Part shown: piece by piece, positions 1 through 12,068 of the stretch
How the letters are laid out: every line of letters begins with the position of its first letter
Position numbering within the stretch: position 1 is the stretch's first letter
DNA from: Cannabis sativa
Lineage: Eukaryota > Streptophyta > Magnoliopsida > Rosales > Cannabaceae
DNA: 64,000 nucleotides
NCBI RefSeq assembly: GCF_029168945.1
Contig: NC_083603.1
Coordinates: 35,003,396 to 35,067,395 of the forward strand
Direction: 5' to 3'
Notes under the pieces: generated by a model
Database searches by the model: none
The model's input: the letters and a program-made list of their open reading frames with translations, nothing else
Told to the model about the DNA's origin: nothing
Made by a program: the position numbers and the translations under genes

Positions 1-1642
1 GCCTTCAAATTGGGGTTATTCATGTGAGGGAGGGTTGGGTTTAGTATATCATAACCACTACTAATGTCCCGTAACTCTCACACAATGCCCAAAGGAGAGG
101 AATTTAACCTTAATTAAACAATTGTTATTCATTGAATAAGCCCAATACTAATTGGACCTAAATAAAATCTATCAAATGTGACAATTTGGTTTTAGCAACC
201 TAGTCCATTTTAATTATCAAAATTCAATGGGCTCCATATATGCATCTAGGCCCAAAGCAAACATGTAGGCACATGCACACTGTAATATCCCAAAAAATAT
301 ATTGATATTTTAACTAGACATATTTTATTAAATATGCGATTAAGTGGGTATTAGAGTAGGATTATAATCCTACTTAAACTAATTATGAGTTGATTAGGGA
401 GATAAAAAATAAATCAAGTGTAATTTATCAATTACGGAGATTATATTAGAATATGTGGGTATCGTAGACACCATAATTCGAATAAAATATTTTTAGGCCT
501 AGCAACTGCGGAACTTGACGGAAATGTCAGAAATATTACGACAATAAAAGATGAATAGAATTGGAATTATACCGGACTAGGTTGAAATGTTGAGAAGTAC
601 GAACGTTAAGCTTGGAAAGCTGAAATAATCATAGTGCCCTCAAGTTGTGTTCTAGTTTGTTTGTGAGGAAGGGGTAAGATAGTAATTTCATAAGCTGAAA
701 TTTCAAATAATTAAGTATCTAGAAAAATGTAGTTCGTTATAACTTATTTTATTTAATTAAATACAATAAATTACATATAGTTTATCTTGAATATGTTTCA
801 TTAAACTAAGTGTGTTTTTCTTAAATTAATTTTAAAGTAATTTGATGAAAAAATTTCATGTATTTCGAAATTAATTATGTTACAAATTAATTTTATTAAG
901 TTAAACTAGTGTAATTAACCTATTATAGTTACTCAAATAAGACAAATGGGCCTTCAAATTGGGGTTATTAATGTGAGGGAGGGTTGGGTTTAGTATATCA
1001 TACCCACTACTAATGGCCCGTAACCCTCACACAACGCCCAAAGGAGAGGAATTTAACCTTAATTAAACAATTGTTATTCATTGAATAAGCCCAATACTAA
1101 TTGGACCTAAATAAAATCTATCAAATGTGACAATTTGGTTTTAGCAACCTAGTCCATTTCAATTATCAAAATTCAATGGGCTCCATATATGCATCTAGGC
1201 CAAAGCAAACATGTAGGCACATGCACACTGTAATATCCCAAAAAATATATTGATATTTTAACTAGACATATTTTATTAAATATGCGATTAAGTGGGTATT
1301 AGAGTAGGATTATAATCTTACTTAAACTAATTATCAGTTGATTAGGGAGATAAAAAATAAATCAAGTGTAATTTATCAATTACGGAGATTATATTAGAAT
1401 ATGTGGGTATCGTAGACACCATAATTCGAATAAAATATTTTTAGGCCTAGCAACTGCGGAACTTGACGGAAATGTCAGAAATATTACGACAATAAAAGAT
1501 GAATAGAATTGGAATTATGCCGGACTAGGTTGAAATGTTGAGAAGTACGAACGTTAAGCTTGGAAAGCTGAAATAATCATAGTGCCCTCAAGTTGTGTTC
1601 TAGTTTGTTTGTTAGGAAGGGGTAAGATAGTAATTTCATAAG
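1..1642. repeat. 949-bp direct tandem duplication (second copy partial)
   Basis: Bases 1-694 recur almost unchanged at 950-1642, an offset of 949. The repeated unit contains leader DNA of an Angela-like Copia element (1-280 and 950-1228) followed by the first ~414 bases of the Gypsy LTR that inserted there (281-694 and 1229-1642). Bases 695-949 are more Copia leader. The duplication therefore happened after the LTR insertion, by unequal exchange or replication slippage. The first copy may begin left of the window. Confidence 0.9.
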
Positions 1643-2284
1643 TTAGAATGTTATTTTTGTCTTATTTAGATTATTAGGGCTGAAGACTTAGGTATATTAT
1701 TAGTTTATTTTCTTAAGTTATTAATTAAATAATTTTAGAAAATAAAAATAAAGAAAGAAATAAGAAGATGAAGCCCTAACTATGAAACCTCTCAAGTCTT
1801 CTCTCTCTCTCTCTCCTCTGTTCGGCCTAGAAAAAACCAAAGGAAAATCAAATTCTTTCATCCTAATTCAGTTCAATCCTGCTAGAAAATCAACCCTAGT
1901 TGCTATCCAAGTTCTTGAGGTGAGTTTCCTACTATATTGTATATTGATTTCTCAAGTTTAATGTTAGTTTTGGATTAAGGTTTTGAGATTTTGGGTTAGA
2001 GATGTTAAACTGAGATTAGATAATGTTCTAAGATTTGATTTAAAGTTTATTTGAGCTTGTTTTAGCTAGAGTTAGGGTTGGCTCAATTGTAATGGTTTAA
2101 GTGAAGTTCATTAAGCTTGAATTCATTTGAATATGTGCTTTTGATCAAATGGATGAATTGTGGTTAATTGATGCCTGGGATATGTTGTGAATATGATATT
2201 ATTTTGATTTGGAGCGGTTAGATAGGTTTGGTTTGGTTTTTGTTCGAGTTGTGGAAGAAAAACTCATGAAGTTTTGTCTGCCAG

Positions 2285-2368
2285 AACCGGTCGACCGGTT
2301 TGTTCTGGTGTAACGAAACCGGTCGACCGGTTGGTTCTAACTGGTGTAACAGAACTGGTCGACTGGTT
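2285..2368. repeat. Three copies of a 16-bp AACCGG-N4-CCGGTT palindrome in the solo LTR
   Basis: AACCGGTCGACCGGTT occurs at 2285-2300 and 2317-2332, each a perfect 16-bp palindrome. A decayed third copy, AACTGGTCGACTGGTT, lies at 2353-2368. The spacers share the word TGGTGTAAC. The same scaffold with a different centre occurs in the LTR at 58899-61220. Confidence 0.9.
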
Positions 2369-2829
2369 GTACTATAGGGGAAAATTTCATGATTTCTTTC
2401 AAAATTGGTTTTGGCTCGGGGTGGTACTTAGTATCTATTTAAGAATATTTAAGTGTTGAATGGCCTATTATAGAGCTAAAGGAAGTTAGGTTTTGTCTGG
2501 TTACAGGAATTAGGGTTAGTTCCAAGAATATCAAATTAAAGTATTCATTGGGTTTGTTTTTCCACTTAGGCTGGCATGCATGCTTAATCTCTAGACTAAG
2601 GTAAGAAAAGTATTAAGCACCGTATATTGTTAATGTTATGATTGTTACAGTCTCGATTATCCTCAAGATCCCGGTAGGTGTTTATTGTGACTTAATCTAG
2701 ATCGAGATTAATAATATGTAATTGTTGTGACTCGATGGTAATTATGAGAAACGATTATTGTCGTTTGTGAATTGTTTATGATTGAGGGAAGAACACGGTT
2801 ATCACCGTTGTTGTGAATGAATTAACATA

Positions 2830-3322
2830 CGATCATTAGATTTATGAGTAATTACCCCTGAAATTGCTGATAGGTTTCTTACTTATCATTTGCTTTATCA
2901 GGCAACGATAGTGACATACGTAGCTCGTGGATAGCGAGTGGTAGGGTTGGAAACGATCATTACCATTATAAGTAATTACTCGTTGAAACCGCGGTTAGGT
3001 TTCTTACTTATCGTTCGCTTTATCGGGTAATGATAGTGATATACGCAGCTCGTGAATAATGAGTGGTGAGGATTGGGAACGGTCATTACCGTTATGAGTA
3101 ATTATTCTTGAAACCACGGATAGGTTTCTTACTTATTGTTTGCTTTATTGGGCAACGATGGTGACAGACGCAGCTCGTGGATAATGAGTGGTGAGGATTG
3201 GGAACGATCATTACCGTTATGAGTAATTATTCTTGAAACTGCAGATAGGTTTCTTTCTTATTGTTTTCCGTATTAGGCAACAATAGTGACACATGTAGCT
3301 CGTGGTTAACGAGTGGTAAGGA
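2830..3322. repeat. Four tandem ~125-bp repeats inside the solo LTR
   Basis: Units start at about 2830, 2954, 3080 and 3205 and share the blocks CGATCATTA, TAGGTTTCTTACTTAT and CAGCTCGTGGATA. The units differ at many positions. The array lies in the middle of the LTR, and such LTR-internal arrays are common in Tekay-type elements. Function is unknown. Confidence 0.85.
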
Positions 3323-5529
3323 TGCTTTATGAAATACCGGGATTGGGTGATTATGATATTGTGAAATTAATTAAGCAAGTTGTTATGTGATGAATTGTAA
3401 TCGGATACATCTTTGTTATAATGTGACTGAATTAATTTTATATTGCTTATGAAATTAGTCTCCTTTCTTGTGGAGTCTCGGTGACTCACGGGACGTAAGA
3501 ATACATGTTTATAGGGATGTAAGATTAGAGTGCTTTACGAGGCACTACAAATATGTTATTTTGTATTGAATGAATATTTGATTAGTGTAATGATAAAGCT
3601 ATTCACGGCAAGATGCTATGATATTTTTTGTATTGTGTAACATACGGGTTCGTATGGATGTTATACTATCTATGCAGGCTGAATAGATAATGAATCACGA
3701 GTATGTATGTTATATTATGATAAGAATACTTGAGTTCTTATTGCTTGTCATATAATAACTTTACTTGCTGAGTCATTGGGACTCACGGGTGCTTTGTGGT
3801 GCAGGTAGGAAGGATAGCAGTTGTGTTCAGCCATGAGATAGAGGTCTTCCATCTATATACATATTAGTCGTGGTGTCTTGGCTTCTTGGAAGTAGGATCA
3901 ACCTATTTTCTATGTTTGGAAATGTAACCTCATTTTTATAACAGTGATTTTGTAACCTATTGTAAAAGAATTTTATATACAGGGGATCCCCGTATTTTGG
4001 TGTATTTAGTATGAAATTTTTAATTCAACTTAATCGAAAGGTTTTTAATTAAACCACACTTTTTCTAAAGTAATAGATTAGTAAGGAATAAGTTTGTAAA
4101 AGCACACACATGGCGTCCCTAAAGGTCAGGGTGTTACACACACACACACTGATTTGGATGGATCTTACCATGTTACTAGGTTTATACACAAATGAAAGAT
4201 GATTACAAAATTTACTTGTTACCACTCATTTATTTGACCTATTTACAATTGAACTATTGGTTAAAATCAGATCATTGGATCTGTCAACAAGTTAACCATA
4301 GTAATTTAGATCAAACAATAATAGGTTTTATAAAAAAAATAAGTTTTAATAATAAACAATATATAAACACACGCATGTCACAAACTTGATAGTGGGATAT
4401 AGGATTTATCCAATTTAAATTAGTTTCGAAAAATCTAAATAATAAAATTAGATGAAAAACAATTAAACCTATAAATTAAACCAATAAATTTGAAAAATTA
4501 GGTTTTTAACAAACCTAAATATCAATTCAAAAATGCAAACTAACTGTTCAAAATTTATGTTATTTTAAAAGAAAAAAAAAATTAAATGTCTAATTAAATA
4601 AAACGATAAATTAATATCATTTATATAATTTTATAGTTTTATTTAAATAAAATAACAAAAATCTGAAAGTGACAAAATATCTCGTTTGATTTTTAGAATT
4701 TTCTAGATTAAAATATATCTTATTTTAAATTTCAAATAAGGTCATTTTATAAAATTAATTAAATAATGTAAAATATAAGATATCTGACCTTATATTTAAA
4801 AATAAGATAAAATAATTCAATTTTAAAAATAAGATAACCAAATAAGCAAAAAATTAGATTTTATCCATTTTCAAGTTCAAAATCTACTAATGTTTAAAAT
4901 TAATTAATAAAATTTAATAAATTTTATTCTGATAATTATATTTGAGATTTGAAAAAAAAAAATCTAAATTCCAAATTACACCAAAAAAATTAAAAATTAA
5001 TTCCATTAAAAAGTATGAGAAAATGAAAAAATAAAAAAGTTTTGGGTTTGGTGCAGATGGTATGCATTGCATACCATCCGCGCGCGTAGGGAAGGAAGGC
5101 AATTGAAGTTTCACACACAAGCATCCTGCAATGTAGGATTTTTTGCGTGCGCATAACGGTTCTGACAAGGGGGCCGTAGAGGTTATTTAGGCAAAGCCTG
5201 TCCTAATGTGCGCGCATATCGAGTACACTCGCGTCCGCGCACACACGTGGGTGATCCCCACCCTGGTTTTTTTTTTCAAAAAGTTATAACTAATTCATAT
5301 AAAATCGAATCAAATTCTATAAAAAAGTGAATTGCTTAACTATTTTCCATACTATCCAAGAAAAATAATTCCAAAAGGAAATTCTAATTATTTTACGTAA
5401 AAATTTTGTACACATCAATCAGTCATCAATAAACACATTGAGCAACATGAATCACATCCGAATCATACATACATCGTTTTCAATTAATATTTCTTGAAAG
5501 TAAATCTCTACCATGTCTCTGAGGCCAGT

Positions 5530-7275
5530 TGTTGGATTATATTTTACCAGGAACTAGATTTACTAACGAGTATGTTTTTAACATCCTAAATATGAATCTC
5601 TAAAACGATAAAAATTACACATATAAAGTATGAGAAACCTTACATTGGTTGCAGCAGAATTAAATAACTCTTTCCGCTCAGATCTCTAACCCTTGCTCTT
5701 TTCTGTCACAGAGTATAATCAAGATCTAAGCCCAAAACTCCTTCTATTGTTTGGATTCTTCAAAGTCTTACACACTATGATTGATAACTAACTTGCTATG
5801 GGTGGGCGTCCACTCAATCACTAAGGCTCAAATTCATTTGTGAAGAAGACTATAGGATTTTGAAATTAGAAGAGAGAAAAGAAGAAGAAGAAGTCTCAAA
5901 ACACTAGTTGTCTGATAGAATGAAAATTAGGTTTAAGGTCATTAGTTTGATAATGAGACCATTCTTTTCTTTTTATACTAATTCACCTAGGGTTAGGATT
6001 GAATTATATGGAATACAAAATCATAAAATAATAGCAAAAATAGGGCACAGTGGGCGACCATGATTTGGGCCCAACACTAGTTACATTTTTGCAATTTTTC
6101 GTAACCATTTATCTATTATTTCAAAAATGCCATATTCTCAAATTTCAATCCTATAAATGCCAAACTATGTATTTAATAATTAAAATTAATTATCAAATAA
6201 AATTATCATTTATATTATATATTAATTAGACTCCACAAAGTCTCTTAATTAACAAATAAATCCTAAAATCCTATTTCTTCACAATCAAGCCATAACATAG
6301 TGAAAATTCATATCCTAGATATAGTCTAATTTTAAAATTATAATTGATTCATTAAAATCAATTAACTGAGTCTTACAAGCAGTTTGTCTCAACTAGTATG
6401 GAGACTATTGTCCCAATCTTTTCACTCTGACGTGGCATCACACGATGGTGACACGTGGAATCAACTTTGAGTATCTGCACGGAGGGTATAGTTTGAGTAT
6501 CCACTGTGCTGACAACACTATAATCTTTAACAAATTCATATGTTCTGGACTTAAAAAGAATTCATACATTATATACATATAATCATGAAATAAATCATGT
6601 GAACCATGCAACATAAAATGTTATTTCTGATCTTTATTAATAAGTAAATCTGATTATATTGAAATGGGTTTTATTTAGGGCACAAAACCCAACACATAGT
6701 CCTATAAATAGTGATGCATGTTCACTGGGAAAAGGACGAGAGATTTTACTCTAGAGATACTATCTAAGAATTCATATTCAAAGATACTGTTGTAAGAGCT
6801 ATAAGAAAAAGAACCTTTCTCCTTGTTCTTGAGTCAATACAAATAACGAGGATTAAGCTATTACCGAACTGCTCGGAGCTGAGCCTCTATAAAATTCTTC
6901 TGTCTTTACATTGCTTTACCATATATCAATTGCTATAAATTACCTATCGCTTACTAAATAAGACTCACTGTCGTTGGCTAAAAGCGAGGTCAACAGAGAC
7001 CATGGGCCTATATAACTGAGCATCCAATAAACAGATCCATAATTTACCAAGTAAATTATCTAACTTAATTCCTTCTTTCACCACTATAGATTTGGAATTG
7101 GACTCTTTATTATATAGAACACTCTGTATGTTCCACGATATAGATACACTATAAATTATCCATTTGTTATAATCCTAATAATTAATAATCCTCTATAGAT
7201 AATTTACATTGAGTAGGGACAAATTTAACGTTACACCCTTCAACGTATTTTATCCTTAAAACTCTTAGCTCCCTA
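5530..7275 (-). mobile_element. Broken 5' LTR of the Angela-like relic
   Basis: The LTR starts (plus-strand reading) TGTTGGATTATATTTTACC at 5530. It follows the Angela-like LTR to about 6406 and resumes at about 6994 with CATGGGCCTATATAAC. Homology ends near 7275, where an unrelated Copia gag begins. The gap 6407-6993 is a foreign insertion. The outer LTR end is missing from its expected place. Confidence 0.7.
6407..6993 (+). mobile_element. Putative small solo LTR carrying an Angela-like LTR fragment
   Basis: This block interrupts the LTR above and is bracketed by GAGAC at 6402-6406 and 6994-6998, which suggests a 5-bp target duplication. The right part has a TATA-like CTATAAATAG near 6713 and ends GAGGTCAACA, as a Copia LTR would. 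The left part has ACGTGG boxes near 6431 and 6454. Between them, about 6498-6694, lies the outer end of an Angela-like LTR in minus orientation, ending CCCAACA. It may be a nested remnant. The left end (TATTGTCCC) is not a canonical TG end, so the call is tentative. Confidence 0.45.
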
Positions 7276-9391
7276 GAAATGTATTTCTTTGGAATTCAGT
7301 GATACCTTAACCTCTATCATGGTCTGTTGGAATTATTTTACCAGGATCTTAGATCTACTCACAAGTATGTTGATTAACAACCTAAATATGAACTTCTAAA
7401 ACGAATATAATTAAAACACATATAAAGTATGAGAAACATTACATTGGGTGCAGCGGAATAATATGTCTCCTCCCACTCAGATCTCTAACCCTTGATTCCT
7501 TTCTGTCGCAGAGTATAATCAAGATCTGAGCCCGAATGTCCTTCTTTATGACTCTGAATTCTACACAGCCTTCCTCACTATGATTGAGGTATTACTTGAT
7601 GTGTGTGGGCACTACTCTATCACTTCGAGGGATTTCAAAAATAGAGAAGAAAAGAGAGGGAGAGTGGCGGCTCAGGACTGTTTGTGTGAAAGAAAATAAT
7701 GCAGTAATGTGTGTGTGAAACCTGAAGCCTTCACCTTCTATCTATAGAATACCACATAGGGTTAAGGTTGAATTACTTGGCATTAAAAATTAAAAAAATA
7801 AATGATCAAAGTGAAGCAAAGTGGTCGACCATAACAATATGGAAACAAGCCTCTCACTTTTGCAACTTTCCTATTTTATCATTCCTGGTTTCACATTCTC
7901 CTAAAATGTCAATTTTCTCATTCAACCACATAAATGTCAAATCTAATTATTTGATAATTATAACTAATTATCAAATAATATATTTTCATTTATTATATTT
8001 ATTTATTAAACTAATCAAAGTTTCCCAATTAATAAATATACCCTATAAACTCTCTAGTTACTGTTTTACCGTTAATAAGTGATTAAATTCACAAATAGAC
8101 ATAGTCTAATTTGAGAATTATAATTGATTAATTAAAACCAATTAAATGAGTCTTACAAGTAATATTGTCTCAACTACTGTGGGGACCATGGGTCTATATA
8201 TCCGAGCTTCCAATAAGCAGATCAAGAATTTACATCTTAAATTCACTGACTTATTAATTCTTCGTTGTTACCACGCATAGAACTTAGAATTGTACTCTCA
8301 GCTATATAGAACGCTCTATATGTTCCACCATATAGACACGTCATTAATTATCCATTGTTATAATCCTAATTTTATCAATGATCCTCTGTATGGATGATTT
8401 ACACTGTAAGGGGATTTAATTACCGTAACACCCTACAATGTATTTTATCCTTAAAACACTTAACCCTGTATAAATGATATTTCAGCTAAGTGAAATGAGT
8501 ACTCCACCATTTATTTTCGTTTGGTTAAGCTCGAAGGAAATCATCCTTTACTTTCTATTCGCCAGATAGAAGCTATAGATTCCATATTTATGTTAGCACT
8601 CCCACTCAATTGCACTACCGTGTTCCCAAAATGTACGTATCACCCTGACCCAAAAGAAGGTTTAACTAACAAATCAAAGAACACGAATAACACTCTTGAG
8701 ATTGAACCTAATCATATTAGGATTAAGATCATTTGATCTAGGATCAACTAAGTGATATTGAATTGAATAGATATTACGGGAAGTTTAATAAATCTATATC
8801 AAAATCAATATCGGTCCATTCCAATGCATACTCCATGCATCGAACCCAAGCTTTACTTTAACCAATGCTCTGGAAAGAACATAGCATTTCACCAAATGCA
8901 AGTAAACTCTGTTGTAGATTGTCATATCAGTAAAACCCTAGTGTTCTGATAAATCTAGGAATCTTTAATCGCATAGTCATGTTTACTTTCCACTGTGTTG
9001 ACAACACAATAAACATGATCAAGTATGTGAAAAGGGTTTGAATAAATTTATAAATCAAATAGATACACAATTGATAAGATGAACCAAAACATACACAAAT
9101 GAATGAAAAATACTTCTGTTATTTTATTGATATTGAATAATCTGGATTACATTGAAAAAGAGTTTTATTTAGGGCATAAAACCCAACATGGTCAAGGATT
9201 CTTTGCCATATAGAATAGTGTCTACAAAATGTTCATAGGACTTTGGTAGAGAGTTGAGTAGTAAGATACCTTCATCTTCATCTTCTATTTTGACTCCTAT
9301 GTTGTTGAGATCCAAGATGATTTGATTGAACTCATCAAGATGTTTTTTGAGTTCTGTTGTATCTTCGATCTTGAGTATTGAAAGTACAACT
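7276..9391 (-). pseudogene. Copia gag fragment, split by a solo LTR
   Basis: Minus-strand translation of 9391-9189, joined conceptually across the solo LTR to 7324-7276, gives a recognisable Copia gag (UBN2/gag_2-type) segment. Motifs such as LLLNSLPKSYEHFVDT and LYGKESLT are diagnostic. Gag is the structural capsid protein of the retrotransposon particle. Only about 90 residues remain. The right end is cut by the SIRE-like LTR at 9392, and the left side has a stop where it meets the older Angela-like LTR near 7275. The clean resumption across 7324/9194 after removing one TGGTC confirms the insertion. Nothing here can be expressed as an intact protein. Confidence 0.8.
7325..9188 (-). mobile_element. 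Solo LTR, Angela-like Copia family
   Basis: The segment starts TGTTGGAATTATTTTACCAG and ends GGGCATAAAACCCAACA on the plus strand. That is the inverse of the family LTR at 40569-42463. It is flanked by perfect TGGTC repeats (7320-7324 and 9189-9193), and no primer site or internal region follows. At 1,864 bp it is full length. The host Copia gag reading frame resumes across it. It probably arose by LTR-LTR recombination. Confidence 0.93.
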
Positions 9392-10128
9392 TGTTAATTT
9401 TAATGATCCAAATTACCAAGTTCATTATCTTTAGGTTGATTGATATCAAGATATGAATTTTAGACTTGAATCGATAATAAAGTAGTAAAACACACAAATA
9501 TTTACAAGCTTCATCTGCACTGAGAACACATCTTAGCCGACTTATGCTTGGGTTCCCCGAACCAGGATAATATCATCTACTAATTCTCAATAGTTTCGTA
9601 CTACAATCTCCAATTCTCTCTAAAGGAATCTAATACAAACTTTACAGCAATTAGTAATGAATTACCAACAACAATCAAGAATCCTGATTGTTAGTGCACA
9701 ATCCCTTGTGCAGCAACTAAGTTCTTCTTCGACATTTCTTCAACCTGAAATCCCTTCAGATCTGATGACGAAGTTGACACTGAACTCCCTTCAGTTAGAA
9801 CTCAGCAACTCCAGGCTCTGATCTTTCCGCCATTGATGACCATCTTCAAGCTATGCAATCAGACCTGTAGATACAACAACAAGAATAGCAAGACACGACA
9901 CTAACTCCCACGAAGACAACTGAATTAACCAACTAATACAATTTAATGGATAAACTGTTTACAAACTGAAACTGACTATATATATCAACAAAATAGTCCA
10001 CCTGGCACTAACTAACACTTAACAATAACCGACTTAACATAACGCTAGTGCATATATAACAGACAAAAACTCCAAACACGACTAGACATTGTACATAACT
10101 AAACTGTCACAAAATAATGACACTTACA
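9392..10128 (-). repeat. 3' LTR of the SIRE-like element
   Basis: On the minus strand it runs TGTAAGTGTCATTATT...AAAATTAACA (737 bp), immediately after the polypurine tract. A TATATATATA stretch at 9973-9982 is a plausible core promoter region. The left edge joins the Copia gag, with CAACT just outside. The matching right-hand copy is not in the window, so the TSD cannot be verified. Confidence 0.75.
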
Positions 10129-10142
10129 TTCTCCCCCTTGAT
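10129..10142 (-). other. Polypurine tract
   Basis: The minus-strand sequence ATCAAGGGGGAGAA directly precedes the LTR TG end. This is the plus-strand priming site in reverse transcription and closely matches the SIRE-type tract. Confidence 0.85.
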
Positions 10143-10282
10143 AAGTTATGTTCAATGACTCAAAAAAAAGCTAATGACCACAAAAGAAATAGCAATCACA
10201 GAATTAATGCACCAAACATAAATGTCTGTAGGAATATAAACAGAGCAACCATAAAACAAAAAGAATACAAATATCTCCCCCT

Positions 10283-12068
10283 TCATTGAATATGAGCTAC
10301 TTGATCCTGTTCTGTGCCAGACTCCCCTTGGGAAGGTGGCCCAGTCGACACCAAGGGTGTTGCAGTGATTACTGGAGGCGAGTCAGCTGGAGGATGCAGA
10401 TTAGGTTGGGCTGAATTGGTGATAGGGGCAAATGCTGAAGGCTCCCCCTGCACATGTGCGTTACCTCCAGACGTATTAGAGGATGCTCCAAACGAATCTC
10501 GATGAAACTCAGCAAGAGAAATGTCAGGCAGAGAATCCCCAGGAAAATGGTGCAAAAGAGTCGACTTGATAGAGCGAACCATTTGATACATGGAAGCCTC
10601 AAAGGCAAGCTGACTCTTTTGATCCTTCTTATAACATTTGGCAAAAGATCGAAACTCAAAAAACATTTGTACCTGCCTGCTGGAATTCGAAAGCCCTTTG
10701 AACATAGGAGACTTGCCTTTACTCACTTTTGATGCAGAAGGAGTGGTTGATGAGGGCTGCCTATTGACCTCAGAGAGAAAGCTCTTACTGAGAATAGGAT
10801 TTTGAACTTGATAGTCATGCGTTGTAAGAGGTGAGTGAGCAGCCATAAGAACTCGTTGAACAAGGCTTGGAAATGGTAGCTTGTTACGAGTGTCAGTAGT
10901 TTCTGAAGCTTCAAGTATCCTTTCAAATATGAGCGATGGCAGATCAATGGACACATGAGTTCCTACAACATACAGAAACTTGCCAATCTCAAGTGTAACT
11001 GATGACAAATGAGAATTAGGGAACCAATTGTACAAAGCTACCCGATGAAGAACCCTATAGAAGTGAGTCAGATGAGTGACTAAGATTTCCTGTTTATCCC
11101 AAATATAGTCATCCCTGCCAGTTAGGACTCTACCCATCAAAGTTTGATCTGGATTGAATTGTTTCCCATATGTTGGTTTCCTGATGGACTCAACTTTCAA
11201 CAAGCATGCAATAGTGGATGGACCAAATGGAACTCTATGACCCCTAAGAAATGCACTCACACACCCTAGATGACCCTCAGCAATAACAGTCCTATCTAGG
11301 TTGGCATAGAATTCTTAAACTAAGATGGGATGAGGAGCAGACAAGTTAGTGACCGTGTTTACCCATTTCCTAAGTTTTAAAAACTCGTGTAGTTCAGGAA
11401 AATCATCTAATATAACCACTTGTTCGAACCAAAGCTCACGACTAGCAAACCATCTTTGATAAATAGATGCTTTAGAGGCATCAACAAAGCATTGTACAGA
11501 GGCTGGGTCGATAGTTGATATAAGGGCTTTGGAAAGTTTGGATTTTTTAGAGCCTTTGGACGACTGTTTGGGAGACGAGTCTGTAGATGGGACTGGAATG
11601 GGTTGGGTCTTGGATTTCTTTTCAGGTGGTTGATATGTGGTATCCCGTGAGGACTTTTGTTTTGGCTGAACCCTTTCACTGGTCTGGGAAGGGATAGAAA
11701 CCTTAGATGGAGGATGAGGAGGTCTTACGGGTTTGGATTGAGGCTATAGACTAGACGATGAACGAGTGACTCATTTTGACAAAGACGAAGGAGGTGACGA
11801 TAGAGAAGGACTAACCTTTTTAGACAGGGGAGGAGCCTTCACTCGAAACGTACGAGGTTTCTGACTGACTGGAGGTGAAGGCAGAGACAGAGTCGACTCA
11901 GGACTCGAGTTGCGAACAACCAACCTCCGACTTGTAGAGGACAATGTCACGATAGGGATTAGACATTGCAGACACGACTGTAGGTTCGACTGTAGGGTCA
12001 ACAGTAGTTGCCACTGATGGAACAAACATAGCCACAGGGGTTACAGCAATGGGAGTGGTATTCTCCAT
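10283..12068 (-). pseudogene. Env-like protein of a SIRE-like element (degenerate)
   Basis: This is the extra ORF found downstream of pol in SIRE/Maximus elements. The start is taken at the ATG whose complement is 12066-12068. The first ~40 residues are in another frame, so there is a frameshift near 11960-12025. From 12025 down to the stop at 10283 one frame runs throughout, broken by TGA (11773-11771), TAG (11746-11744) and TAA (11317-11315). The N-terminal third is rich in Pro, Ser and Lys. The middle (about 11490-11000) matches the plant-transposon-protein type domain, with motifs SIYQRWFASRELWFEQ, EFYANLDRT and FLRGHRVPFGPSTIACLL. The C-terminal part has a Gln/Lys/Phe-rich stretch followed by a low-complexity Pro/Ser/Thr tail. 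I see no convincing signal peptide or membrane segment. Its role in the element life cycle is unproven in any plant. Confidence 0.8.

Larger units (their letters stand above)
1229..4138 (+). mobile_element. Solo LTR of a Ty3/Gypsy (Tekay-like) element
   Basis: The segment begins TGTAATATCCC and ends GGGTGTTACA, the terminal inverted pattern of Tekay-type LTRs. It is flanked by the perfect 5-bp repeat CACAC at 1224-1228 and 4139-4143. The host Copia leader resumes directly on both sides. No primer site, gag or pol accompanies it, so it is a solo LTR left by LTR-LTR recombination. At 2.9 kb it is long, partly because of a tandem array at 2830-3322. Orientation is given by analogy to the Gypsy LTR at 14226. 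Family-level assignment is inferred from the ends and length only. Confidence 0.85.
1..5529 (-). mobile_element. Untranslated leader of an Angela-like Copia relic, split by a solo LTR
   Basis: The pieces 1-280, 695-1228 and 4139-5529 read, on the minus strand, as the long AT-rich non-coding leader seen in the other Angela-like copies here. They are collinear with 56040-57805. A primer-binding-like stretch (plus-strand complement near 5513-5529, CTGAGGCCAGTT) abuts the LTR end at 5530. The break at 1229-4138 is a later Gypsy insertion. Bases 4400-5040 are very AT-rich. Bases 5050-5270 are unusually GC-rich for the surroundings, with CG-alternating runs. No coding capacity is visible. Confidence 0.75.

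Noticed and set aside
2274..2459. Small ORF with repeated VDRLVLTG-like words in the solo LTR
   Set aside because: It is only the palindromic AACCGG repeats translated. There is no conservation or promoter evidence.
2830..3322. CRISPR-like array suspected from regularly spaced repeats
   Set aside because: Unit length (~125 bp), divergence and LTR location fit a plant tandem repeat. There are no short identical repeats with unique spacers and no cas genes.
4914..5168. 84-residue minus-strand ORF in the Angela-like leader, within a locally GC-rich patch
   Set aside because: It is low-complexity Phe/Tyr-rich translation of AT-rich leader. The homologous leader at 57430 has no matching frame.
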